A stretch of DNA of 64,000 bases from Polynucleobacter tropicus (lineage in GTDB: Bacteria; Pseudomonadota; Gammaproteobacteria; Burkholderiales; Burkholderiaceae): contig NZ_CP028942.1 in assembly GCF_013307225.1 (NCBI RefSeq), positions 1,240,001 to 1,304,000 of the forward strand, read 5' to 3'. Below the pieces are notes generated by a model, which made no database searches, had not been told where the DNA came from, and was given only the letters and a program-made list of their open reading frames with translations. Positions 38,912 to 48,518 of the stretch are shown here, piece after piece (within the stretch, counting starts at the first letter, position 1; every line of letters starts with the position of its first letter). The position numbers and the translations under genes are program-made.

Positions 38912-41900
38912 CTATACCAATCCAGGCTTATGCTTACCACGCGCTCTCATGGCCGCGTATATCACCGGCAACACTAAGAGAGTAAGAACGGTTGTAGTTA
39001 CCATGCCACCCACAATCACCAAGGCGAGTGGGCGCTGTGCTTCTGAGCCAATCGAGTGTGACAGCGCAGCGGGCAATAAACCCAAGCCTGCCAACATCGC
39101 AGTCATCAATACGGGACGAACCCGCAATGCTGCACCATCCACCATGGCATCCTTCATAGCGCCATGCTCTTCGGCAACCGTCTTATTAATATATGAAATC
39201 AGAATTACACCGTCCTGAATCGCAATCCCAAACAAGGACAGGAATCCAAACAAGGCAGAAATACTTAAAGTCTCGCCACCAAGGTGCAAGGCAATAATGC
39301 CCCCAATCGCAGCAAAAGGAACATTAATCAACACAATCACTGCGTCACGGAAGTTTCCTAGGGCAGTTACTAGCAATAAGAAAATCGCCACAAGTGTCAG
39401 CGGAATGATGACCATCAGCTTTTGCTGAGCAGCCTTCATCTGATTGAACTGACCATCCCAAGCAATCGTGTAGTTGGTTGGTAAGGCAACATTCTTTTGC
39501 ACTAGATATTTGGCATCCTCAACCGCGCTTCCAAGATCTCGACCGCGCACACTAAAGATTACAGCGATATAGCGCTTACCCGCTTCACGATAGATAAAGA
39601 ATGGGCCATCAGTCAGTTGCACTTTGGCAACCATACTCAAGGGTACCTTTTGCCCATTGGGGGCATCAATTAAGAGGCCAGCCACATCTGGAATATCGTT
39701 ACGACTAGCTTCGTTTAAGCGCACTGCTATACCGAAAGTCTTTTCATCTTCCAGGAAGTTAGAAACTGGCGCGCCACCTATTGAATTGGCAACAACTGTT
39801 TGTATATCGTTCACGTTGATGCCATAACGTGCCGCTTGCTCTCGATCAATCTGAATATTTAAAGTCGGTTGTCCCAGCTCTTTAAGAATGTTTTCATCTT
39901 CAATGCCGCGAACTTTTTTGAGCTGCTCCACAACTTCATGGGCTTTTTGTGCGAGCACTTCTAGATCTGAACCAAAAATCTTGACGGAGTTCTCACCCTT
40001 CACCCCAGACAAAGCTTCATTGACGTTATCTTGAATATATTGAGAGAAGCTATATTTAACGCCCGGAATCTTATCGAGCTCAGCCTGCAAATGCTTAATC
40101 AAATCATGCTTGGTGGTGCCCTTTGGCATTTTGTCGGGCGCTTTGAGATACAGGCCGTACTCTTGATTAAATACTCCGGTAGAGTCGGTGCCGTCGTCCG
40201 GACGGCCAATTTGCACAGCCACACGCTCAAGCTCGGGCTGCTTTAAGAAAGTCTCGCGTAATTGATTGGCAACTTTAACAGAGTAGTTCAAATCTACTGT
40301 ATTTGGTAACACCACCCGCAACCAAATATTGTTTTCTTCCAGAGTTGGCAAGAATGCAGTTCCCAAGCGAATTGCGCTGAGCAAGGTAACACCCAAAATA
40401 AATAAAGAAATTGCGATCACATGACGTGGATGGTCCATCCATTTACGCAACAAAGGACGGTAATGCTGCAACATCCAGGTAATAAATTTCGGTGGCGCAT
40501 GATGAAAGTTCTGACCAAAGACATAGGACATCGAGGCAGGCAAGAAGGTTAAGCTCAGCACGATGGAAGCAACCAGCGCAAAACCCATGGTAAATGCCAT
40601 TGGTTTAAAGATGATGCCTTCAACACCGCCCATCAAGAATAGTGGTGAGTACGCCACGATGATGATGCTCGTTGAATAAATCATGGCACGCTGTACTTCG
40701 CTCGTTGCCAAGATGATGCTTTGATTAACGCGCTTGCCACCCTCTTCCATGTGACGCATGACGTTTTCAGTAATGATGACAGCGGCGTCCACGATGACAC
40801 CAAAGTCAATTGCGCCCAGGGATATCAAGTTTGCTGGCACATTAAAGAGATACATCATGATGAATGAAAAGCAAAGTGCTAGCGGTATTACCGCCGCTAC
40901 CACGGCTGCCGCACGCAAATTACCCAAGAACACATAAAGCAAGACCAAAACCATGGTGATACCAAAAAACATGGTGTGCTTTACTGTGCCAACCGTAATG
41001 TCGAGCAATACCTGACGATCGTAGAAAGGTTTTACCTGAATACCGGGCGGCAAGATGTGATCGTTAATGTTGTCAATTTTTTCACGGACACGAGCCAATA
41101 CTTCGGAAGCATTCTCGCCACGACGCAAATACACAATACCTTCAACTGAGTCAGGATTGCTATCAAACTGGAACATGCCTAAGCGAGGTGCATTCCCAAT
41201 AACTACGGTCGCTACATCGCCAATGCGAACTGGCACACCCTTATTGACCGCAATCACAACCTGCTTAATATCATCGATGTTGCGCAAAAGGCCAACGCCA
41301 CGCACGACAAACTGTTGCTCACCGCTTGGTAATACACCGCCTCCGGTGTTGTCATTCGCCTTTGATAAAGCATCAATTAACTGGGGAACAGTCACCCCTT
41401 TGGATTGCAAACTCTCTGGACTCACAATCACTTGGTATTGACGCACCTTGCCACCAAATGAAGATACATCAGCAATACCTGGTGTTTGCTTAAGCTCTTT
41501 ATAGATCTCGTAGTTTTGTAAAGTCTTTAAGCGTGTTGGTGATGCATAGTCGGAGGCTACTTGATAACGCAAGATCTCACCTGTTGCATCAGAATCTGGG
41601 CTCACACTGGAACTTACTCCAGGTGGAAATGCCACATTACCTAAGTTGGTAATGAAAATTTGGCGAACCTTAAAGGGGTCGGCATTGTCATTAAATTTGA
41701 GCGTAACCACCGACAGACCAAAGAGGGATACCGAACGAAATGCTTTTACACCTGGAATACCAGCTAAAGCGTTCTCTACAGGAATGGTGACTTGTTGCTC
41801 TACTTCAGTCGTACTTCTACCAGGCCATTGAGAAATTGCCTGAATTGTTAATGGTGCCACACCAGGGTATGGCTGAATCGGAAGTTGCTTAAGGCTAAAA

Positions 41901-41989
41901 GCACCCAGAATTAACAACACTGCAGCCGCGAACAAAATCACGACGCGCTTGTCTAAAACTCCCCGAATGAAGGAGGTAACAAAACTCAA
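38912..41989 (-). CDS. Heavy-metal efflux RND pump, CusA/CzcA family
   Basis: The 1025-residue inner-membrane pump has the RND topology with two repeats of six transmembrane helices and large periplasmic loops. The N-terminus [38 protein letters not shown] is typical of heavy-metal RND proteins. The TM4 motif [22 protein letters not shown] holds the proton-relay Asp (the HME family has DFGxxVD). The metal (Cu/Ag, Zn/Co/Cd or other) is not settled by the visible motifs. The start is a TTG immediately after the adaptor stop, with AGGAGGAA 3-4 nt upstream. Confidence 0.9.
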   Translation of the reverse strand: MSFVTSFIRGVLDKRVVILFAAAVLLILGAFSLKQLPIQPYPGVAPLTIQAISQWPGRSTTEVEQQVTIPVENALAGIPGVKAFRSVSLFGLSVVTLKFNDNADPFKVRQIFITNLGNVAFPPGVSSSVSPDSDATGEILRYQVASDYASPTRLKTLQNYEIYKELKQTPGIADVSSFGGKVRQYQVIVSPESLQSKGVTVPQLIDALSKANDNTGGGVLPSGEQQFVVRGVGLLRNIDDIKQVVIAVNKGVPVRIGDVATVVIGNAPRLGMFQFDSNPDSVEGIVYLRRGENASEVLARVREKIDNINDHILPPGIQVKPFYDRQVLLDITVGTVKHTMFFGITMVLVLLYVFLGNLRAAAVVAAVIPLALCFSFIMMYLFNVPANLISLGAIDFGVIVDAAVIITENVMRHMEEGGKRVNQSIILATSEVQRAMIYSTSIIIVAYSPLFLMGGVEGIIFKPMAFTMGFALVASIVLSLTFLPASMSYVFGQNFHHAPPKFITWMLQHYRPLLRKWMDHPRHVIAISLFILGVTLLSAIRLGTAFLPTLEENNIWLRVVLPNTVDLNYSVKVANQLRETFLKQPELERVAVQIGRPDDGTDSTGVFNQEYGLYLKAPDKMPKGTTKHDLIKHLQAELDKIPGVKYSFSQYIQDNVNEALSGVKGENSVKIFGSDLEVLAQKAHEVVEQLKKVRGIEDENILKELGQPTLNIQIDREQAARYGINVNDIQTVVANSIGGAPVSNFLEDEKTFGIAVRLNEASRNDIPDVAGLLIDAPNGQKVPLSMVAKVQLTDGPFFIYREAGKRYIAVIFSVRGRDLGSAVEDAKYLVQKNVALPTNYTIAWDGQFNQMKAAQQKLMVIIPLTLVAIFLLLVTALGNFRDAVIVLINVPFAAIGGIIALHLGGETLSISALFGFLSLFGIAIQDGVILISYINKTVAEEHGAMKDAMVDGAALRVRPVLMTAMLAGLGLLPAALSHSIGSEAQRPLALVIVGGMVTTTVLTLLVLPVIYAAMRARGKHKPGLV

Positions 41990-43255
41990 TTATTCCTCCT
42001 GCTTGGCAAAACGGTCATTCAACAAAACCGCGCCATCCGTCAGAACTTTCATGCCGGGCTCAATACCCTCAGTAATCGCAAAACGTTTGCCATCAAGGTC
42101 ATAGCCCTTAACAACAAATCTTCTATACGAATCTTTTCCAGTCTTGATAATCGCGTAACGCATCTCGCGTACCCGAACAATTGCTGACTGAGGCACCACC
42201 ACTGCTTCTGCTTCAGCAGTCTTCAGACGCGCACTGACATACATATCTGGACGCAGTAAACCATCTGGATTCTCCACATCACAACGAATAAGCAAGGCAT
42301 GAGTCTCGGGATCAATGGTTGGCGCTATGTAATTGGCAGTAGCTACGAACTCTTTATCAGGGTAAGACTCAGAGCGCAGAATCATGGTCTGACCTTTCTG
42401 AATCTTACGAATATCTTGCTCGAAAATATTGCCTAAGAACCAAAGCTCTTTAGGATTTGCCAAAGTAACTAAAACATCACCAGCATTTACAACGGCTCCA
42501 GGCTCAACCGCACGCTTAACAACAACACCTTCTAGAGGTGAATGCATGATGAGATTGCTTTGGGTTTTTCCACTTCTATCTAAAGCTCTAATATCACCAT
42601 CACTAGCACCCAAATTGCGCATACGATTAGCAGCAGCTTGTTGAGTAATCTGTGCATCACCAAGCAGATCTGTCATAGTTTGATTGTGCTGCAGTACTCT
42701 AGCAGTTTTAGATGAGAGCAAATACTCTTGTTGTGCAGAAATAAATTCTGGACTATAGAGCTCAATCACTGGAGAGCCCACTTCCACAGCAGCCCCATCA
42801 AATGCATAAATACGCTCCACTCTCCCTGGCGCTCTAGCAGAAAGCACTTTGGATTTTTCGGCATTAAATGCTAAACGTCCTGGAACTTTCAACTCAACAG
42901 GGACGGTCACTAAAGTGGCATCTTGGAACACATAAATATTTGGATTCAGTTCAATGCCAGGCAGCTTGAGCTCCATAGCGCCATTGCTTTCTACTTTTAA
43001 TACTTTGTCACTCTTTTCTAATTTGACCGGACGGTTCACATTCACAAACAAGCCAATCACAATACCTAACATCAAAATAGAAACGCAAATAATCACCAAG
43101 CGCAAACGAGCACGAGTCTCTGGGGGAAGAGACCAGTAAGAACGATGGATCTCGTTGGTATTAGCAGCGACTCGTGCTGCAAGCTTAGCTTGCAACTTTT
43201 TCACTTCTGCAATTGCTTGCTTATAGAGATGAATGAGTTTGTCTTTCAAAACCAC
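41990..43255 (-). CDS. RND efflux periplasmic adaptor subunit (CusB/CzcB type)
   Basis: This is the membrane-fusion protein of the efflux trio. It has 421 residues, with an N-terminal coiled-coil cytosolic segment and one transmembrane helix (about 50-68, LVIICVSILMLGIVIGLFV). The HlyD-type barrel-sandwich hybrid contains RAPGRVERIYAFDGAAVEVGSPVIELYSPE and HSPLEGVVVKRAVEPGAVV. The frame opens at a GTG (43255). A TTG two codons later (43249) has better spacing to the AAGGAG ribosome site and may be the true start. It is 3 bp after the outer-membrane gene. Confidence 0.9.
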   Translation of the reverse strand: MVLKDKLIHLYKQAIAEVKKLQAKLAARVAANTNEIHRSYWSLPPETRARLRLVIICVSILMLGIVIGLFVNVNRPVKLEKSDKVLKVESNGAMELKLPGIELNPNIYVFQDATLVTVPVELKVPGRLAFNAEKSKVLSARAPGRVERIYAFDGAAVEVGSPVIELYSPEFISAQQEYLLSSKTARVLQHNQTMTDLLGDAQITQQAAANRMRNLGASDGDIRALDRSGKTQSNLIMHSPLEGVVVKRAVEPGAVVNAGDVLVTLANPKELWFLGNIFEQDIRKIQKGQTMILRSESYPDKEFVATANYIAPTIDPETHALLIRCDVENPDGLLRPDMYVSARLKTAEAEAVVVPQSAIVRVREMRYAIIKTGKDSYRRFVVKGYDLDGKRFAITEGIEPGMKVLTDGAVLLNDRFAKQEE

Positions 43256-43258
43256 TCC

Positions 43259-44941
43259 TTAAAAAGGTTCTTTTCCAGCAGTCACCATCAACGTGGCTTG
43301 TGCTTGTAGGAGGTTTGCTTCGGCTAATGCCAATTGCACCTCCAAGTTACGCAACTGTGTTTGGGCTGTCAACAAATCATTAAAGCCCTGCCCATTATTG
43401 GAATACTGAATCAAGCCCACCTTATAAGCTGCATCGGCTTGCGGCACTTGGCGGTCTTTTAAGAAAGTAGTTGCCATTTTTGCTTGCTGATACGCCGCAT
43501 AGGCTGAGTTCACCGCCAAGATCACCTGCTGGCGATTAGAGATGTCACTTGCTTCAGCTGAAGCTTGACTGCGCATCGCCTGCTCAACACCATATTTTTC
43601 TTTAGTAAAGAAATACAGTGGAATGATGAGGTCCAATTCAAACTGATAGAACAAGGCGCCATTATTCGCCGTAAATGGGCCTCTTGGCGTATAAGAAGAA
43701 CCAATCACCTGAAAGTCTGGCAGGTAAGCTTTCTTGGCTAGGCTTACGCCTTTACGGGCAGCATCGAGTTGCAAGGCAGAGCTTTTCAGACTGGGATGAC
43801 TTGTTTCTGCATAATCTTCGAGCTCAACCAATGTAGGAACAGGCGCCAAGCGACGTCCATCACCTTTGAGTATGAGTTTTTCTCTCGAGTGGCGACCAAT
43901 CAATGTATTGATGTTCTTAATGCCGACCTCAAGTTGGCGCTCCAAATTAAATTGGTCTGCCTGTGCAGCACTTTGAGCTACTTGTGCATTCAGATATTCA
44001 ACATAAGCTGCTGCGTTATTAGAATATCTTGCCTTGGCCACGTTCTTAATCATCTCTAAACGCATGACCGTTTCTTTAAGAACCTGCAATTGCTTTTGGG
44101 TCGCTAAGGTGTTGTAGTACAAGGTCGAGAGTTGCGCACCCAATTGCAAATAAGTCGATTCAGACTGCGCCAACAAAGATTCGGCGTTGGTGTCAGCTAT
44201 CTCTGCAGCCAAGCTCTTCTTACCCGGAAATTGAAGTGGTTGCGCTACCGAAATTGAGTTATTGCTACTAATACCATTTGGGTATTGCGGGGAAGGTGCA
44301 TTTGCACCACCCAAAGCAAATGGTGAATTGACTGGCATACCTGACCACACCAAGCCCACTTGTGGGTTTGCCGGAGCAGCAATTTGGGGCACAGTTGCCT
44401 TAGCGGATAAATAAGACTCACGCAAAGCGGCCAACTGCGGGTTGTTGAGTTTGAGCTCATTCCAAAGTTGGCGTAAATCCATCTCTACTGGGCCCGATGG
44501 CGCGCTCTTGACATAACTCTTTGGTGTGTTTGCCTTGGTAACAGGTGCAAATAATTCAGAGGCTTTAGATTTATCTTGAGCACTCAGCTGGGAACTTGGC
44601 TGCGAACTAAGCTGCGACCCAATTGAAGGAGGCGCGGATAAATCAGTGGATACTTCGTTGCTTGTTACTACAGTCACACTAGCACCCATCTTATCGATGG
44701 ACCCTACTGCGCCCAATGAGTTTGCAATGGGGCTTGCATTGGGAGTTGTCGACGATGACACCGTACCCGCTTGCACTGGAATAGGCGTCTCGCCATCACT
44801 TTGGGTAACTAAATTACTGCTTGCTTGAGCAAACGCAGTTGAATACAAAAAAGATGGGGAGGCTAGTGCAATTGCACTGATAAACAAGGCAACACCGTGT
44901 GGCGAAATTTGACGAATTGTGCGTGTGCCGAAACTCAACAA
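43259..44941 (-). CDS. TolC-family outer membrane efflux protein (CusC/CzcC type)
   Basis: The outer-membrane channel of the trio has 560 residues, longer than CzcC-like proteins because of a Ser/Thr/Pro-rich linker of about 110 residues after the signal peptide (about 40-150). The TolC-type helical repeats follow (LKLNNPQLAALRESYLSAKATVPQ, SESTYLQLGAQLSTLYYNTLATQ, ILAVNSAYAAYQQAKMATTFL). The start appears to be a TTG at 44941, giving the signal peptide ...FLYSTAFAQA. It is first in the operon, about 85 nt after a strong promoter, and its leader contains a forked hairpin. Confidence 0.88.
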   Translation of the reverse strand: MLSFGTRTIRQISPHGVALFISAIALASPSFLYSTAFAQASSNLVTQSDGETPIPVQAGTVSSSTTPNASPIANSLGAVGSIDKMGASVTVVTSNEVSTDLSAPPSIGSQLSSQPSSQLSAQDKSKASELFAPVTKANTPKSYVKSAPSGPVEMDLRQLWNELKLNNPQLAALRESYLSAKATVPQIAAPANPQVGLVWSGMPVNSPFALGGANAPSPQYPNGISSNNSISVAQPLQFPGKKSLAAEIADTNAESLLAQSESTYLQLGAQLSTLYYNTLATQKQLQVLKETVMRLEMIKNVAKARYSNNAAAYVEYLNAQVAQSAAQADQFNLERQLEVGIKNINTLIGRHSREKLILKGDGRRLAPVPTLVELEDYAETSHPSLKSSALQLDAARKGVSLAKKAYLPDFQVIGSSYTPRGPFTANNGALFYQFELDLIIPLYFFTKEKYGVEQAMRSQASAEASDISNRQQVILAVNSAYAAYQQAKMATTFLKDRQVPQADAAYKVGLIQYSNNGQGFNDLLTAQTQLRNLEVQLALAEANLLQAQATLMVTAGKEPF

Positions 44942-44978
44942 AAGCGGCTGCCTCTTAATTCAATAAAGCTGTTTTTAT

Positions 44979-45025
44979 AGCCCCTAACGCGGTTTTACCC
45001 AAATTGGGTGCCCGTTTAGGGGGTT
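44979..45025 (-). promoter_or_regulatory. Structured 5' leader of the metal efflux operon
   Basis: Immediately after the predicted transcription start the RNA can form an outer stem (CCCCTAAACGGG with CCGCGTTAGGGG) enclosing an inner hairpin (ACCCA/TGGGT). The palindrome lacks a U-run on this strand. It could be a stabilising leader hairpin, a metal- or protein-binding RNA element, or a leftover terminator for the upstream porin gene. Confidence 0.4.
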
Positions 45026-45031
45026 TTATCG

Positions 45032-45060
45032 ATTATAGGGTAGAAAACGCAAATGTCGAA
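45032..45060 (-). promoter_or_regulatory. Predicted sigma-70 promoter of the metal efflux operon
   Basis: TTCGAC (45055-45060) and a perfect TATAAT (45032-45037) are separated by 17 bp. It faces the outer-membrane efflux gene. No MerR-like long spacer is visible. Confidence 0.6.
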
Positions 45061-45134
45061 TTATTGACAATTTCTATCCTATTGATTCTAAAGGCAATAA
45101 TGAAACAGAAAGGCTCATAACTGCCCCCAAAGCC

Positions 45135-46550
45135 TTAGAACTCGGCATGAACCCTAAAGGAGAGCACATTTACTGGACCACGCGCAGCGTTATAGGCTGG
45201 GTTAATGATGTGCTGATAGTTCAAACCAAGGAGTACGTTTTGCACTAATAAAGCGTTGTAGTACAGCTCACTCACTTGTTCTGGCTTATAGCTAATTGTT
45301 TGCGCAGGACCAGCATAAGGATATGGCGTATCACCCACAAAGTTAGAGATACCGCCTGCTTGTAAATATCCTCGACGATTTGCCAAAAGACCATTGAGCA
45401 TCGCTGACACACCAATCGTGTCTTTTGCTCTACCCCAGCGCTCACCATTAATACCCATACCCACAGACAGCGATTGATCTGCTTCAGCAAATGCCATCGT
45501 CTCTGTATGGCCATCTGATGTAAACGCTCTCATATACACGCCCATGTCTTTTGTTAATGCTTGTTCAGCATTCACACCAATACCCGTTTTGTATTGGTAG
45601 TTGTTGCGTACATTATTGATTGCTTGAGTACCTTGAGCGTTATTCGCAATTAGGTAATTTGTCGCATCGGCATAGCGCGCCATGATCATGCGATTGCGAT
45701 AACCCAGCACACTCACCTTGCCTGGCAAATCACCGATGTTATGCTGGCGCTCTACTTCAAGCTGATCACCATAGGCATTAAAGATCTGCCAATTTAATTC
45801 CCTACCATTGGGTAGCTTGGGAGTAATCATTCGCGAAGCTCTAAAGACCCAGTTATCACGGTACCACTCGCCCGCCAAGCCCCAGCTGTAGCCACGCGCA
45901 TCGGCAGCGTAGTCATAGGCCAAGTAGGTCATGTTGCCCCAGTTCATAAACTGCACACGAGGGTCTTTAGCGTAACGACTATCGTCAAAAATATCTAAAG
46001 TAGAAAACTGACCTGCAGTAATCACAAAACGATTGCTGCTGACAATTTGGCTGATCTGGTTTGCGTCATTAGCCAACTCAACTTTGCTACCTTCTTGATT
46101 GATTGTTTGGCGCAAGAAAGCGCGTGCAGAATAAAAGTGCGCTTGAGCACCTTGCGCGCGAGTAGCTTCACCGTTGGTAAATCCACCAAAGCCAGTCAAG
46201 CCAGAAAATGGCACACCAGATACAACCTCTGGATTGAGATAGATATCAGTGTTCTCAGCAAGACGCGCACCTAAAAACAAAGTACCTGACCAGGTGTAGC
46301 TCATCGACTTATTAGGCGACAAACTGTTTTGTCCTTGGTATGGTGAATTAAATGCGTTGTAGCGTTGATTGATGTAGGTGGTTTGCCCATGCACGTTTAC
46401 TGGCAAACCAAAAATATCACCCTCGGTTGGCAGCCAAGATAAGTCATCAGCAAAGCTGGCAATCTGGTCAGCACCTGACCCTGCCCTTTGCGCATACGCA
46501 AAAGCAGTCACAAAACTTAGCAGGAGAATGAGCAAAATGTTGCGGATCAT
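45135..46550 (-). CDS. OprB-like carbohydrate porin
   Basis: The 471-residue protein has a signal peptide (IRNILLILLLSFVTAFAYAQR) and the OprB-family features HGQTTYINQRYNAFNSPYQG and FLGARLAENTDIYLNPEVVSGVPFSGLTGFGGFTNGEATRAQG. It ends in an aromatic residue within FRVHAEF, as outer-membrane barrels do. Uptake of sugars is the family role; the substrate is unknown. The 239 bp upstream (46551-46789) hold no convincing gene, only the end of a tandem repeat near the lipoprotein stop. The start ATG at 46550 is used. Confidence 0.82.
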   Translation of the reverse strand: MIRNILLILLLSFVTAFAYAQRAGSGADQIASFADDLSWLPTEGDIFGLPVNVHGQTTYINQRYNAFNSPYQGQNSLSPNKSMSYTWSGTLFLGARLAENTDIYLNPEVVSGVPFSGLTGFGGFTNGEATRAQGAQAHFYSARAFLRQTINQEGSKVELANDANQISQIVSSNRFVITAGQFSTLDIFDDSRYAKDPRVQFMNWGNMTYLAYDYAADARGYSWGLAGEWYRDNWVFRASRMITPKLPNGRELNWQIFNAYGDQLEVERQHNIGDLPGKVSVLGYRNRMIMARYADATNYLIANNAQGTQAINNVRNNYQYKTGIGVNAEQALTKDMGVYMRAFTSDGHTETMAFAEADQSLSVGMGINGERWGRAKDTIGVSAMLNGLLANRRGYLQAGGISNFVGDTPYPYAGPAQTISYKPEQVSELYYNALLVQNVLLGLNYQHIINPAYNAARGPVNVLSFRVHAEF

Positions 46551-46763
46551 TCACAGTTTTCAGATTGCGTTGCCTAGTAACGAACACATGATCGTAGGGC
46601 AACAGATTGACAGAAATTCAAGCAGCTCATCGTCAAGAACATCAGGAATTGAAGCCTAAGGATGGCGCAGCCCAAATTATCCCCAAAAAGAGGTAATTTA
46701 CCTAGCGTTTATGTCGATAGAGTGACAAAGGGACGACAAACGGGGATATGCAAGCTATGCAGG

Positions 46764-46802
46764 TTAGCTAGCCTGCATATTTAGTTGGCTTAGTTAGCCT
46801 GC
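46764..46802. repeat. 13-bp tandem repeat (3 units) across a lipoprotein stop codon
   Basis: TTAGCTAGCCTGC, ATATTTAGTTGGC and TTAGTTAGCCTGC are head-to-tail at a 13-bp period. The stop (46790-46792) opens the third unit. Confidence 0.65.
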
Positions 46803-47398
46803 TTAGCTGACCAGCGATAGATAACCTCAAGGGTTTGACCATTGTTGATCGGCTTGGCGCTAGATAAAACCATGCCGCCCTCAACTTCACGCCAATCAAT
46901 ATTCTTATCTACTAACTGGGCTAATTTGTTCGCATCATCCAAGACCTTGGAGCTCTCTGCCTTGGCGTTGATATCTTTGCCATTTTTATCAAAGAACACC
47001 TCGCGATCAGAAGCAACGAGATTTTGTGCGTCAGTCATGCCGCTTTTCTTTTGCTCGCTCGCATGCTCTAAATTAATGGAGATGATGCTAGCTGAGAGTG
47101 CGCTAGTAAACGCTTTTTTATCGGCAAAACTTTTAATCTGCATTTTGGCCGCTTTCTCACTACGCTTTTGCGCATCACTGACTGCGCCAGTAGCCGTTCC
47201 CCAAATTGGCATATACACAATAGACTCAACACTAGTAACTTTGCCATCTAACGTATACATAACCTGAACACCATCACGATCAAAATTGGATACTGCAATG
47301 CTTTGTGCACTCACACCCAAATTCGCAGTTGGATTAGAACTACACGCCAACAAAATAGATTGAGTAGCAAATAGCAAAGCGATGGTGGTTTTTTTCAT
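46790..47398 (-). CDS. Hypothetical lipoprotein, 202 aa
   Basis: The N-terminus KKTTIALLFATQSILLACSS has a lipobox (LLAC) at about residue 19, so the mature protein is likely lipid-anchored. The rest is a Lys/Asp/Ser-rich soluble region without a domain that I recognise. A periodic helical middle (DAQKRSEKAAKMQIKSFADKKAFTSAL, about 75-100) is visible. The cell location is the periplasmic face of a membrane; the function is unknown. Its C-terminal codons are part of a 13-bp tandem array that runs past the stop. Confidence 0.7.
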   Translation of the reverse strand: MKKTTIALLFATQSILLACSSNPTANLGVSAQSIAVSNFDRDGVQVMYTLDGKVTSVESIVYMPIWGTATGAVSDAQKRSEKAAKMQIKSFADKKAFTSALSASIISINLEHASEQKKSGMTDAQNLVASDREVFFDKNGKDINAKAESSKVLDDANKLAQLVDKNIDWREVEGGMVLSSAKPINNGQTLEVIYRWSAKQAN

Positions 47399-47472
47399 AA
47401 GTTCTTTAGAATAAATATCAATTAGTAGCTATTAATTAATTGTGGGTAAAGCTAATTTGCGTTAATGGTGCA

Positions 47473-48087
47473 TTAACGACGGTCCATTAAAGCTCTAGCA
47501 AGCGTGCCAGCATCAACGTACTCAAGCTCACCACCCACCGGAATACCGCGGGCGATACGCGTCACTTTGATGCCTTTGGTTTTAAGTACTTCACCAATGT
47601 AATGAGCAGTAGCTTCACCCTCACTCGTAAAGTTTGTCGCTAGCACTACTTCCCGAATCGGCACACCCGTATCTGGGTTTTCAATACGAGCTAGCAAGCG
47701 GTCAAAATGAATTTCGTTGGGACCCATACCATCGAGCGGTGAAATGCGACCCATAAGTACAAAGTAATTGCCTTTGAAACTCAGAGTTTGCTCAATCATC
47801 ACTTGATCAGCAGGCGTCTCCACAATACACAGCAACGATGGATCACGGCGACCATCAGAACAGGTGGTGCATATCTGCGTTTCAGAAAACGTATTGCAAC
47901 GAGTGCAATGACCTACGGTTTCTACGGCCTCACCAAGTGACTGCGCCAATACAGCAGCGCCATTGCGGTCATGTTGCAATAAATAGAAAGCCATGCGCTG
48001 AGCAGACTTGGGGCCTACTCCAGGCAATACCCGTAATGCCTCAATCAAACGACCAAGAGCATCGGTTGGAGCTTCGTGACGCGCCAT
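47473..48087 (-). CDS. recR: Recombination protein RecR
   Basis: RecR works with RecO to load RecA at gaps. The 204 residues carry the N-terminal helix-hairpin-helix ([20 protein letters not shown]). A zinc finger [16 protein letters not shown] (about 59-74) and a Toprim domain ([17 protein letters not shown]) follow. It is the last gene of dnaX-ybaB-recR, 37 bp after ybaB. Confidence 0.96.
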   Translation of the reverse strand: MARHEAPTDALGRLIEALRVLPGVGPKSAQRMAFYLLQHDRNGAAVLAQSLGEAVETVGHCTRCNTFSETQICTTCSDGRRDPSLLCIVETPADQVMIEQTLSFKGNYFVLMGRISPLDGMGPNEIHFDRLLARIENPDTGVPIREVVLATNFTSEGEATAHYIGEVLKTKGIKVTRIARGIPVGGELEYVDAGTLARALMDRR

Positions 48088-48101
48088 GAACTTGAGTTAT
48101 T

Positions 48102-48125
48102 TAGCTACTTAGTAAGTAACTTAGT
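48102..48125. repeat. 12-bp tandem repeat (2 units) at the ybaB stop codon
   Basis: TAGCTACTTAGT (48102-48113) and AAGTAACTTAGT (48114-48125) match at 8 of 12 positions, including the shared ACTTAGT end. The last base of the array is the first base of the ybaB stop on the plus strand. Confidence 0.55.
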
Positions 48126-48448
48126 TAGAAAGGCAACTTAAAGCCAGGAGGCATTGGCATGCCTGCAGTTGCGCCTGACATTAACTGTGCGCTAGCCGCT
48201 TCCACTTGCTTAAATGCTTCAGTGTATGCAGTCACAATGAGGTCTTCAAGCATTTCACGATCATCCATGGCACCTGGATCAATCTGTACACGCTTGAGCT
48301 CATACTTGCCAGAGACAGTCACTTTAACCAAACCACCTGCAGCTTGACCAGTCACTTCGAGTGCGGCTAACTCTGCTTGCGCGGTTTTCATCTTCTCTTG
48401 CATCTGCTGAGCTTGTTTCATCAAGCCAGCAAGTCCACCTTTCATCAT
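48125..48448 (-). CDS. ybaB: YbaB/EbfC nucleoid-associated protein
   Basis: This small DNA-binding protein of 107 residues forms tweezers-like dimers. The diagnostic N-terminus is GLAGLMKQAQQMQEKMKTAQAELAALEVTGQAAGGLVKVT. A conserved MEDLIVTAYTEAF-type helix and the GMPMPPGFKLPF ending follow. It lies between dnaX and recR and is probably translated from the dnaX transcript. Confidence 0.95.
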   Translation of the reverse strand: MMKGGLAGLMKQAQQMQEKMKTAQAELAALEVTGQAAGGLVKVTVSGKYELKRVQIDPGAMDDREMLEDLIVTAYTEAFKQVEAASAQLMSGATAGMPMPPGFKLPF

Positions 48449-48518
48449 GACTTCTTTTCCTTAGTGCTATGAATATGTTGAATATCTATTGAGTTAAAGA
48501 GCTTGCACTACAGTGGCT

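Noticed and set aside
46551..46789. Gene upstream of the porin
   Set aside because: Only antisense or very short frames without ribosome sites are present.
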